Assembly: GCA_947446625.1 (NCBI GenBank)
Contig: CANFIE010000109.1
Location: 1 to 10,020 of the forward strand
Direction: 5' to 3'
Source of the DNA: Acetobacteraceae bacterium
GTDB taxonomy: Bacteria; Pseudomonadota; Alphaproteobacteria; Acetobacterales; Acetobacteraceae
Length of the DNA stretch: 10,020 nt
In this document: in pieces, positions 1 through 5,994 of the stretch
Layout of the letters: every line of letters starts with the position of its first letter
How positions within the stretch are numbered: the stretch's first letter is position 1
Translations under genes and position numbers: made by a program
Notes under the pieces: model-generated
What the model was told of the DNA's origin: nothing
The model's input: the letters and a program-made list of their open reading frames with translations, nothing else
The model's database searches: none

Positions 1-142
1 CAGGCGGTGGCGGCGCCACGCCTGGTTGCACCGGCGGTTCCCCGCCCGGGCGCAGCCACAGCGCCAGCAACAAGGCCAGCAGCCCCGCCCCAATCAGCGC
101 CACTCCACGCATGCCAACCCCCACCAGCCCAGTCCTGAGCAT
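1..142 (-). CDS. N-terminus of an unrecognised membrane-anchored protein (partial)
   Basis: The minus strand stays open from an ATG at 142 to the window edge. A second in-frame ATG at 112 is the likelier start, because it is preceded by a purine-rich GGTGGGGG stretch about 5 nt upstream. From that second start the protein begins with Met-Arg, then a run of about 18 hydrophobic residues rich in Leu, Ala and Gly, ending in Trp-Leu-Arg. A proline-rich stretch follows (Glu-Pro-Pro-Val-Gln-Pro...Ala-Pro-Pro-Pro-Pro). This looks like a signal anchor followed by a flexible periplasmic linker. The domain that would identify the protein lies outside the window, so no function is assigned. It is transcribed divergently from the cytochrome b561 gene, with roughly 100-130 bp between them that must hold both promoters. 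Confidence 0.5.
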   Translation of the reverse strand, partial: MLRTGLVGVGMRGVALIGAGLLALLLALWLRPGGEPPVQPGVAPPPP

Positions 143-244
143 AGCATTAGCGCCTGCCCGCCCCGGAAAACAGCCGCCACGCAAATCGCTGCGCAAGCTG
201 GCCGAAATCGTTATCCTCCCCGCAACCTATTCAGGATGTGCGGC

Positions 245-925
245 ATGAGCGAGAGCGGTTGGCAACGCGTGAAGGTGTGGGACGGCTGGGTCCGGCTGTT
301 CCACTGGTCCCTCGTGCTGCTGGTGGAGGCGCAATGGGCCACGGCGGAACTGGGCCAAATGGAATGGCATTTCCGCTGCGGCTACCTGATTTTGGCGCTG
401 CTGCTGTTCCGGCTGGCCTGGGGGCTGGTGGGCTCCGAGACCGCGCGCTTCGCCCGCTTCCTCAAATCCCCCGCCGCCGCCCTGGCGCATCTGCGCCACC
501 TGACGCGGCGCGAGCCGGATACCGAGGTGGGCCACAACGCCGCCGGCGGCTGGATGGTGCTTGGCCTGCTCGGCCTGCTGCTGGCCCAGGTTGGCACCGG
601 CTTGTTCGCCAATGAGGAACCGAGTGAAAGCTACGGCGCCCACGGCCCCTTCGCGCTGCGCATTGCCGATTCACTCAGCGCCCAACTGACCGAACTGCAT
701 GAGCTGCTGTTCAACGGCATTCTGGTGGCGGTGGCGCTGCATGTGCTGGCGGTGCTGACCTACGCGGTGCTGAAGCGGCACGACCTGGTGCGGCCGATGA
801 TCACCGGCTTCAAGCGCCTGCCGGCGGGTATTGCCGCGCCCCGGCTTGGCAGCCCCTGGTTGGCTCTGCCGCTGCTGGCGGCGGCACTGGGCATGGTGTG
901 GTGGCTCAGCCTGCAAGGCGGCTGA
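245..925 (+). CDS. Cytochrome b561 family membrane protein
   Basis: A 226-residue integral membrane cytochrome b of the bacterial b561 / Ni-Fe-hydrogenase cytochrome-b type. These proteins carry two haems b and pass electrons between the quinone pool and a periplasmic partner. The sequence starts with the family's typical Val-Trp-Asp...Arg-Leu-Phe-His-Trp motif (His20). His42, His97 (in Gly-His-Asn-Ala-Ala-Gly-Gly), His152 and His166 are candidate haem ligands. Four hydrophobic segments are visible at about residues 18-36, 45-63, 100-121 and 154-175, and a fifth C-terminal one at about 200-222. The start at 245 is chosen because AGGA lies 8 nt upstream; the open frame runs further up to 26, but that part is low-complexity and overlaps the divergent promoter region. 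The facing downstream gene encodes a c-type cytochrome, a plausible redox partner. The family is firm; the physiological partner is inferred. Confidence 0.9.
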   Translation: MSESGWQRVKVWDGWVRLFHWSLVLLVEAQWATAELGQMEWHFRCGYLILALLLFRLAWGLVGSETARFARFLKSPAAALAHLRHLTRREPDTEVGHNAAGGWMVLGLLGLLLAQVGTGLFANEEPSESYGAHGPFALRIADSLSAQLTELHELLFNGILVAVALHVLAVLTYAVLKRHDLVRPMITGFKRLPAGIAAPRLGSPWLALPLLAAALGMVWWLSLQGG

Positions 926-936
926 AGAAGAAACCA

Positions 937-970
937 AATGGCCCAGGGGTGTATCTCCCCCTGGGCCATT
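937..970. terminator. Bidirectional terminator between convergent cytochrome genes
   Basis: There is a perfect 13-bp inverted repeat: left arm 937-949, loop 950-957 (8 nt), right arm 958-970. It begins 11 nt after the cytochrome b561 stop and ends 7 nt before the stop of the leftward cytochrome c gene. Read leftward, the stem is followed by a T-rich tract (TTTGGTTTCTTCTTC), as expected of an intrinsic terminator for the cytochrome c gene. Read rightward, the tract after the stem is A-rich rather than T-rich, so termination in that direction would rely on the A/T at the stem base. Confidence 0.85.
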
Positions 971-977
971 CAGAAAA

Positions 978-1415
978 TCAGCGGGCGCGATACGTCCGGT
1001 GGCAGGCGCCGCAGGTCGGCCCCACAGCCTGCCACGCTGCCTGGAAGGCCGCGCCATCGCCGGTGGTGGCGGCGGTGCGCAGCGCCTGCAGCTTGGTCAC
1101 CGTGTCATTCGCCGCCGAGGCAAAGCCGGCAGCGTCGCTCCAGATGGTCGGCAGCGCCTTGGTGTTGCCGCCAGTGGCGGAACCGGCCGGGAAGCGGCTG
1201 GGCACGGACTGGAAGACGTGGAGCATCTCATCAATGTTGCCGGCGAACTGCGCGCCCGCGCCGCGCGCATCGGCCACGGCCTTCATCGCGGTCATGTGCT
1301 CGCCCATGCGCTTGAAGCTGGCCTGGCGCTGCGCGATCACATCGCTCTGCGCCACGGCCACGCCGCCACCCACCACGGCGAGAACCGCCGCGGCCACCAG
1401 TATCATTTTCTTCAT
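978..1415 (-). CDS. Class II cytochrome c (c556-like), periplasmic
   Basis: A 145-residue exported monohaem cytochrome c. A signal peptide covers residues 1-22 (Met-Lys-Lys-Met, hydrophobic core, cleavage after Ala-Val-Ala). The single haem-binding motif Cys135-Gly-Ala-Cys-His139 lies only six residues from the C-terminus, the hallmark of the cytochrome c'/c556 four-helix-bundle family. Near the mature N-terminus, Arg-Gln-Ala-Ser-Phe-Lys-Arg-Met-Gly fits the family's first helix. Met37 is the likely second axial ligand, which favours a low-spin c556 electron carrier over a five-coordinate gas-binding cytochrome c'. The ATG at 1415 is chosen because GAGGGA lies about 9-12 nt upstream and the signal peptide starts there; the frame extends to 1496 without support. 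It converges on the cytochrome b561 gene and shares its terminator, so it may accept electrons from that protein (inference). Confidence 0.9.
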   Translation of the reverse strand: MKKMILVAAAVLAVVGGGVAVAQSDVIAQRQASFKRMGEHMTAMKAVADARGAGAQFAGNIDEMLHVFQSVPSRFPAGSATGGNTKALPTIWSDAAGFASAANDTVTKLQALRTAATTGDGAAFQAAWQAVGPTCGACHRTYRAR

Positions 1416-1494
1416 AATATATCTTTCCCTCGACCAAAGAGCCCAATCGTGGCACGGCCACCCCGTCGCGCCAAAGCCTGTACGGGGCTGCATC

Positions 1495-1504
1495 ATAAAT
1501 TTAT
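1495..1504. promoter_or_regulatory. AT-only palindrome in the divergent intergenic region
   Basis: A 10-base perfect palindrome of A and T only (ATAAATTTAT) stands out in very GC-rich DNA. It lies between the leftward cytochrome c gene (start 1415) and the rightward LOG-family gene (start 1520). It could supply a -10 element or a regulator site for the LOG-family gene, whose ATG is 15 nt downstream. I see no good -35 element at the right spacing, so the role is a guess. Confidence 0.25.
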
Positions 1505-1519
1505 CGTGAGGTTGCCGCC

Positions 1520-2116
1520 ATGCCCCACCCGCTTCGCTCCGTTGCCGTCTTTTGTGGCTCGCAATCAGGCACCAGCCCGGCCCATGCGGCGGCGGCCCGC
1601 GCCCTGGGCGCCGGCCTGGCGGCGGAAGGCCTGGCCCTGGTCTATGGCGGCGGCGGAGTCGGCCTCATGGGGGCGGTGGCCCAGGCGGCGCTGGCGGCCG
1701 GCGGCGCGGTGCATGGCATCATCCCCAGCTTCCTGCTGCGGGCCGAGCGTCCCCCGCCGGGCGGCCTGACCTCGCTGGAGGAAGTCCCCAGCATGCACAT
1801 CCGCAAAACCCGCATGTTCGAGATGGCGGACGCCTTCATCGCCCTCTCCGGCGGCCTCGGCACGCTGGACGAGCTGGTGGAGATCATCACCTGGCGCCAG
1901 TTGGGCCTGCACGACAAACCCGTGCTGCTGCTGGATATCGAAGGCTGGGCGCAGCCCTTCGTGGCGCTGGTGCAGGCCATGACGCAGCAGGGCTTCGTCT
2001 ATGGTGCCGGCCGGCAGTTGTTCCAGGTGGCACCGGGGGTGGAGGACGCCCTGGCCCTGCTGCGCGCCGCCGCCCCCAGCAACCAGGCCCTGGCCTCACA
2101 GGCGGCGCGCCTCTAG
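1520..2116 (+). CDS. LOG family protein (TIGR00730-type nucleoside 5'-monophosphate phosphoribohydrolase)
   Basis: A 198-residue cytosolic protein of the lysine-decarboxylase-like LOG family. Its members hydrolyse cytokinin riboside 5'-monophosphates or AMP-type nucleotides to free base and ribose 5-phosphate. It has the Rossmann-like start (Ser-Val-Ala-Val-Phe-Cys-Gly-Ser, 7-14), the glycine loop Tyr-Gly-Gly-Gly-Gly-Val-Gly-Leu-Met-Gly (42-51), the Met-His-x-Arg-Lys motif (92-96) and the Gly-Gly-x-Gly-Thr-x-x-Glu motif (111-118). Arg95 and Glu118 are the expected catalytic pair. One departure is Ser110, where most relatives have Pro. A GAGG sequence about 10 nt before the ATG supports this start, and the length is normal. 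The natural substrate in bacteria without plant hosts is usually unknown, so 'lysine decarboxylase' should not be used as a name. Confidence 0.92.
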   Translation: MPHPLRSVAVFCGSQSGTSPAHAAAARALGAGLAAEGLALVYGGGGVGLMGAVAQAALAAGGAVHGIIPSFLLRAERPPPGGLTSLEEVPSMHIRKTRMFEMADAFIALSGGLGTLDELVEIITWRQLGLHDKPVLLLDIEGWAQPFVALVQAMTQQGFVYGAGRQLFQVAPGVEDALALLRAAAPSNQALASQAARL

Positions 2117-2194
2117 CCCCCTCCGGCACACCCCCTGGCGACGAACCGCCCGGCGCGGGCTAAACTGCCCGCCAACACCCCGAGGAAACCAACC

Positions 2195-2725
2195 ATGCCA
2201 AGCTACGCCCTGGGCGACAAAACCCCCAGCCTGCCCGCGAAAGACCGCCACTGGATCGCCCCCAACGCCCAGGTGATGGGTGACGTGCGGCTGGCCGAGG
2301 ATGTCGGCATCTGGTTCGGCGCCGTGCTGCGTGGCGACAACGACCCCATTTCCATCGGCGCCCGCAGCAACGTGCAGGACAACTCGGTCATCCACGCCGA
2401 TACCGGCCAGCCCTGCACCGTGGGCGCCGACTGCACCATCGGCCACAACGTCACCCTGCATGGCTGCACGGTGGGTGATGGCACCCTCATCGGCATGGGC
2501 GCCACCATTCTCAACGGCGCGGTCATCGGCAAGCACTGCATCGTTGGCGCCAATGCGCTGGTGACGGAAGGCAAGGTCTTCCCGGATTTCTCGCTCATCG
2601 TTGGCAGCCCGGCCAAGGTACAGCGCGAATTGCCGCCCGAGACCGCCGACCAGCTCAAGCGCTCCGCCGCCGGCTATGTCCGCAACTGGCAGCGCTTCGC
2701 CGCCACGCTGAAGCCGCTGGACTGA
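2195..2725 (+). CDS. Gamma carbonic anhydrase family protein (left-handed beta-helix)
   Basis: A 176-residue protein of the gamma-class carbonic anhydrase / YrdA family, which forms trimers with metal sites between subunits. Hexapeptide repeats of the left-handed beta-helix run from about residue 21 to 135 (for example Ile-Gly-Ala-Arg-Ser-Asn, Val-Gly-Ala-Asp-Cys-Thr, Ile-Gly-His-Asn-Val-Thr, Ile-Gly-Lys-His-Cys-Ile). His67 (in Asn-Ser-Val-Ile-His), His84 (Ile-Gly-His-Asn) and His89 (Thr-Leu-His-Gly-Cys) match the three metal ligands, and the Arg-Gly-Asp triad 46-48 is also conserved. The C-terminal Gly-Ser-Pro-Ala-Lys-Val motif and closing helix are typical. A GAGGA site 8 nt before the ATG supports the start. 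The gene follows the LOG-family gene after 78 nt and may share its transcript. Many short members of this family show little or no measured carbonic anhydrase activity, so the activity is uncertain though the fold is not. Confidence 0.93.
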   Translation: MPSYALGDKTPSLPAKDRHWIAPNAQVMGDVRLAEDVGIWFGAVLRGDNDPISIGARSNVQDNSVIHADTGQPCTVGADCTIGHNVTLHGCTVGDGTLIGMGATILNGAVIGKHCIVGANALVTEGKVFPDFSLIVGSPAKVQRELPPETADQLKRSAAGYVRNWQRFAATLKPLD

Positions 2726-2779
2726 CAAGCGGGCAGGGGGTTCTACTCCCCACCAACCAACACACCGGGAGACAACGCC

Positions 2780-3760
2780 ATGCTGCAACGCCGCGCCCTG
2801 CTGGGGGCTTCGCTCGCCCTGCCATGGCTTGCTGCCCGCCCGGCCCTGGCCGCCTGGCCCGACCGCCCGATCCGCGTCATCGTGCCCTTCGCCGCCGGCG
2901 GCAATACCGATGTCATCACCCGCACCATCACCGGTGCCATGGCGGAGCTCATCGGCAAGCCCTTCGTCATCGAGAACCGGGCCGGTGGCGCCGGCAGCCT
3001 CGGCGCCGAAATGGCTGCCCGCGCCACGCCGGATGGTCATACCCTGCTCGCCGGCTCGGGCGGCTCGCTCACCGCCAACCCGGTGCTGCAAAGCAACCTG
3101 CCCTACGACACCGAGCGTGACTTCTCCCCCATTGGCCTGGTCGCCAAGGTGCCCATCGTGCTGGTGCTGGCGCCGCGCATGGCGCCGCGCAACTGGCCGG
3201 ATTTCCTCGCTTTGGCCAAGGCCACGCCCGGCCAGCTCAACATCGCCAGCCCGGCCATTGGCACCACGGCGCATTTCGCCCTGGAATTGCTGAACCACCA
3301 GACCGGCGCCCGGCTGACCCATGTGCCCTATCGCGGCGGCGGCTCGCTGGTGGCGGACCTCATCGCCGGCAATTTCGACGGTGCCCTGCTGGAGCTCTCC
3401 ACCGCCCTGCCGCTGCACCATGAAGGCAAGGCCCGCATCCTGGTCACCGCCTCGGAACAGCGCGTGGCGCAAATCCCCGATGTACCCACCTTCATCGAAG
3501 GCGGCGTCGCCGGCTTTACCAGCACCAGCTTCACCAGCCTGCTGGCCCCCACCCGCACCCCCACCGAGGTGATTGCCGCGCTGCGCCTGGCCCTGCTGGG
3601 CGGCCTGGCCAACCCGGCAATCGCCGCCCGGCTGGTCTCGCTCGGCGCCCAGCCCGCCACGCCGGAGGAAGCCTCTCCCGCCGGCCTCACCACCTATCTG
3701 CGCGCCGAACTGGCCAAGTACCGCCAGGCCGCCGAACTGGCTGGGCTGAAGCCGCAATAG
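2780..3760 (+). CDS. Bug family (tripartite tricarboxylate transporter) substrate-binding protein
   Basis: A 326-residue periplasmic solute-binding protein of the Bug/TctC family, which captures carboxylates and other small acids for tripartite tricarboxylate transporters. The signal peptide covers residues 1-24 or 25 (cleavage near Ala-Leu-Ala). Arg4-Arg5 followed by Ala-Leu-Leu-Gly resembles a weak twin-arginine signal. The mature start Trp-Pro-Asp-Arg-Pro-Ile-Arg-Val (26-33), Pro-Phe-Ala-Ala-Gly-Gly (36-41), the Ile-Glu-Asn-Arg-Ala-Gly-Gly-Ala-Gly motif (64-72) and the later Val-Pro-Tyr-Arg-Gly-Gly-Gly motif are all family signatures. GGGAGA lies 8 nt before the ATG. No TctA or TctB membrane gene is nearby, so this is an orphan binding protein, as is common for the family. 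It ends 1 nt before the shikimate-dehydrogenase-like gene, so the two are almost certainly co-transcribed. The ligand cannot be read from the sequence. Confidence 0.93.
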   Translation: MLQRRALLGASLALPWLAARPALAAWPDRPIRVIVPFAAGGNTDVITRTITGAMAELIGKPFVIENRAGGAGSLGAEMAARATPDGHTLLAGSGGSLTANPVLQSNLPYDTERDFSPIGLVAKVPIVLVLAPRMAPRNWPDFLALAKATPGQLNIASPAIGTTAHFALELLNHQTGARLTHVPYRGGGSLVADLIAGNFDGALLELSTALPLHHEGKARILVTASEQRVAQIPDVPTFIEGGVAGFTSTSFTSLLAPTRTPTEVIAALRLALLGGLANPAIAARLVSLGAQPATPEEASPAGLTTYLRAELAKYRQAAELAGLKPQ

Positions 3761-3761
3761 C

Positions 3762-4556
3762 ATGCAGCTCAACGGCGCCTCCCGCCTCACCCTCATCCTC
3801 GGCGACCCCATCGCCCAGGTGAAAAGCCCGGCGGGGATGACGGCGGCGATGCAGGCGCGCGGCCACAACGCCCTGGTGGTGCCGGTGCATGTCAGCCCGG
3901 CCAATCTGGGCGCGCTGCTGGCCGGCGCCGCCCTGGCGCAGAACCTGGATGGCATCATCGCCACCATCCCGCATAAATTCGCCTGCTTCGCCCATTGCGC
4001 CAGCACCAGCCCGCGGGCGCAAACCCTCGGCGCAGTCAACATCATGCGCCGCACCCCAGCCGGTGCCTGGCATGGCGACATGCTGGACGGCGAAGGCTTC
4101 GTCGCCGCCATGCGCGCCAAGGGCCGCGACCCGGCGGGTGAAACCGCCCTGCTGGTGGGGGCTGGCGGCGCCGGTTCCGCCATTGGCCTGGCGCTGCTGC
4201 AAGCCGGCGTGGCCCGGCTGGCGGTGCATGAGCCGGACGCCACCCGCCGCGCCGCCCTCATCGCCAAGCTGGCGGCGCAGCACCCCGGCCGCGTGGTGGA
4301 AGGCAGCGCCAACCCGCGCGGCCACGGCCTTATCCTCAACGCCTCCCCCGCCGGCATGCGCGCAGCCGACCCGCTGCCGGTGGACATCACCGCGCTGGAG
4401 CCCAGCCTCTATGTCGGCTGCGTCATCACCGCGCCGGAAGTGCCGCCCCTCATCGCCGCCGCCCGCGCCAGGGGTTGCAGCACGGGCACGGGCACCGAGA
4501 TGTATGCCGAGGTGCAAAAGCTGATGCTGGAATTCCTGCTCACCCCCCATGCTTGA
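3762..4556 (+). CDS. Shikimate dehydrogenase-like NAD(P)-dependent oxidoreductase
   Basis: A 264-residue protein with the two-domain AroE layout. Catalytic Lys72 (Thr-Ile-Pro-His-Lys), Asn93 (Gly-Ala-Val-Asn) and Asp109 (Gly-Asp-Met-Leu-Asp) are present at the same spacing as in E. coli AroE (Lys65, Asn86, Asp102). The nucleotide loop is Gly-Ala-Gly-Gly-Ala-Gly (133-138), and Asn-Ala-Ser-Pro-Ala-Gly-Met and Gln252 are also kept. The substrate-carboxylate motif is altered: where AroE has Ser-x-Ser-Pro-x-x-His-Asn, this protein has Val20-Lys-Ser22-Pro-Ala-Gly-Met-Thr. It is therefore probably a specialised shikimate-dehydrogenase-like or quinate-like enzyme rather than the biosynthetic AroE. 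It starts 1 nt after the Bug gene stop and overlaps glpD by 8 nt, so translation is likely coupled. The enzyme family is firm; the substrate is unknown. Confidence 0.87.
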   Translation: MQLNGASRLTLILGDPIAQVKSPAGMTAAMQARGHNALVVPVHVSPANLGALLAGAALAQNLDGIIATIPHKFACFAHCASTSPRAQTLGAVNIMRRTPAGAWHGDMLDGEGFVAAMRAKGRDPAGETALLVGAGGAGSAIGLALLQAGVARLAVHEPDATRRAALIAKLAAQHPGRVVEGSANPRGHGLILNASPAGMRAADPLPVDITALEPSLYVGCVITAPEVPPLIAAARARGCSTGTGTEMYAEVQKLMLEFLLTPHA

Positions 4557-5982
4557 CCTGCTGATCATCGGCGGCGGCGTCAACGGCTGCGGCATCGCCC
4601 GAGACGCCGCCGGCCGTGGCCTGAAGGTGGCCCTGGTGGAGCGCGGCGATCTCGCGGGTGCCACCTCCTCGGCCAGCAGCAAGCTGGTGCATGGCGGCCT
4701 GCGCTACCTGGAGCAGTACGAGTTCCGCCTGGTGCGCGAAGCCCTGGCCGAGCGCGAGGTGCTGCTGCGCCTGGCGCCGCACATCGTCTGGCCGCTGCGC
4801 TTCATCCTGCCGCATCGCCCGGCCATGCGCCCGCGCTGGATGATCCGCCTGGGCCTGTTCCTGTACGACCACCTGGCCCGCCGCGTCAGCCTGCCCGGCG
4901 CCGAAAGCCTGAACCCGCGCACCGACCCACGCGGCGCCGCGCTGCTGCCCGAATGCACCGCGGCCTTCGCCTATTCGGATTGCTGGGTGGAGGATAGCCG
5001 CCTGGTCGTGCTCAACGCCCAGGCCGCCGCCCGGGCCGGCGCCGCCATCCACACCCACACCGAATTCCTCGGCGCCACGCGGGATGCCGATGGCTGGACC
5101 ATCCGCCTCAACTCCGGCAGCCTCCGTGCCCGCGCCCTGGTCAACGCCGCCGGCCCCTGGGTGATGCAGGCCCTGGCCGAAACCGGCGTGGCCCCGCCCG
5201 GCAAGGTGCGGCTGGTGCGCGGCAGCCATATCGTGGTGCCGGCGCTGTACGCAGGGGACCACGCTTTCATCCTGCAGAATGACGATGGCCGCGTGGTCTT
5301 CGTCATTCCTTATGAGGGCCGCTTCAGCCTCATCGGCACTACCGATGTGGTGCAGCCCGACGCCACCACCCCGCACTGCACCGATGCCGAGGCCGAGTAC
5401 CTCTGCACCGCCGTGGCGCATCAATTCCACACCCCGCCGCAGCCGGCCGACATCGTCTGGCGCTATTCCGGCGTCCGCCCGCTGTATGACGACGGCGAGG
5501 CCAATCCCTCCGCCATCACCCGTGACTATGTGCTGAAGCTGGACAGCAACGGCCCACCGCTGCTCTCGGTGTTTGGCGGCAAGATCACCACCTATCGGCG
5601 GCTGGCCGAGGAAGCCATGGCCCTGCTGGACCCCGAAGGCGCCGGCTGGACCGCCAATGAACCCCTGCCGGGCGGCGATTTCTCCGGCGGCCTGCCGGCG
5701 CTGGAAGCAACCCTGGCCACCCAGCACCCCTGGCTGCCCGCCCCGCTGCGGCATCGGCTGGCCCGCGCCTACGGCACCCAGGCCAGCGCGCTGCTGGCCG
5801 GCGTCACCAGCATGGCCGAACTGGGCGAGGATTTCGGCGCCGGCCTGACCGAACGCGAAGTGGCCTGGCTACGCGACCACGAATGGGCCCGCTCGGCCGA
5901 GGACATCCTCTGGCGCCGCTCCAAGCTCGGGCTGCATCTCAGCCCGGCGCAGCGCCAGCGTTTGGCGGATTATCTGGGCTGA
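4549..5982 (+). CDS. glpD: FAD-dependent glycerol-3-phosphate dehydrogenase (aerobic, quinone-linked)
   Basis: A 477-residue membrane-associated flavoprotein that oxidises sn-glycerol 3-phosphate to dihydroxyacetone phosphate and passes electrons to ubiquinone. The N-terminal FAD fold has Gly8-Gly-Gly-x-Asn-Gly13 and Glu31. The GlpD signature Ala-Thr-Ser-Ser-Ala-Ser-Ser-Lys-Leu (38-46), then His-Gly-Gly-Leu-Arg-Tyr-Leu-Glu, is intact. So are Tyr-Ser-Asp-Cys-Trp-Val, Gly-Ser-His-Ile-Val-Val-Pro, Tyr-Ser-Gly-Val-Arg-Pro (Arg310) and Phe-Gly-Gly-Lys-Ile-Thr-Thr-Tyr (Lys345). The C-terminal helical domain, with Leu-Gly-Glu-Asp-Phe-Gly and Leu-Trp-Arg-Arg-Ser-Lys, is also present. The protein resembles E. 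coli GlpD along its whole length, being about 24 residues shorter. The ATG lies inside the end of the preceding gene with no clear ribosome site, pointing to translational coupling. No glpK, glpF or glpR is visible nearby. Confidence 0.97.
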   Translation: MLDLLIIGGGVNGCGIARDAAGRGLKVALVERGDLAGATSSASSKLVHGGLRYLEQYEFRLVREALAEREVLLRLAPHIVWPLRFILPHRPAMRPRWMIRLGLFLYDHLARRVSLPGAESLNPRTDPRGAALLPECTAAFAYSDCWVEDSRLVVLNAQAAARAGAAIHTHTEFLGATRDADGWTIRLNSGSLRARALVNAAGPWVMQALAETGVAPPGKVRLVRGSHIVVPALYAGDHAFILQNDDGRVVFVIPYEGRFSLIGTTDVVQPDATTPHCTDAEAEYLCTAVAHQFHTPPQPADIVWRYSGVRPLYDDGEANPSAITRDYVLKLDSNGPPLLSVFGGKITTYRRLAEEAMALLDPEGAGWTANEPLPGGDFSGGLPALEATLATQHPWLPAPLRHRLARAYGTQASALLAGVTSMAELGEDFGAGLTEREVAWLRDHEWARSAEDILWRRSKLGLHLSPAQRQRLADYLG

Positions 5983-5994
5983 AGCGTTCAGCCC
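5976..5994. terminator. Shared hairpin containing both convergent stop codons
   Basis: A perfect 8-bp stem (5976-5983 pairing with 5987-5994) encloses a 3-nt GCG loop. The glpD stop TGA (5980-5982) is in the left arm and the stop of the leftward rfbA gene (5988-5990 read in reverse) is in the right arm. The two coding regions are only 5 nt apart, so the hairpin is the only candidate terminator for either transcript. Three Ts follow on the plus strand and there is no long T-run on the other, so it may work partly as a 3'-end stabiliser. Confidence 0.6.

Noticed and set aside
26..244. N-terminal extension of the cytochrome b561 gene by 73 codons
   Set aside because: The extra sequence is Pro/Gln/Arg-rich, covers the divergent promoter region and another gene's start, and the AGGA ribosome site supports the ATG at 245.
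1416..1496. N-terminal extension of the cytochrome c gene
   Set aside because: It would bury the clear signal peptide internally; the ATG at 1415 has a ribosome site and begins the signal sequence.
2736..2755. Small GGGG...CCCC hairpin between the carbonic-anhydrase-like gene and the Bug gene
   Set aside because: The stem is only about 4 bp and there is no T-run; G and C runs pair by chance in this composition.
2096..4390. A 764-codon open frame on the minus strand opposite the carbonic-anhydrase-like, Bug and SDH-like genes
   Set aside because: It is low-complexity (Gly, Ala, Arg, Gln, His rich), has no domain I recognise, and lies opposite three well-identified genes. Long antisense frames are expected in DNA with strong G/C at third codon positions.
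4540..5754. A 404-codon minus-strand frame opposite glpD
   Set aside because: It has Gly/Ala/His/Gln-rich composition and no domain; glpD on the plus strand is certain.
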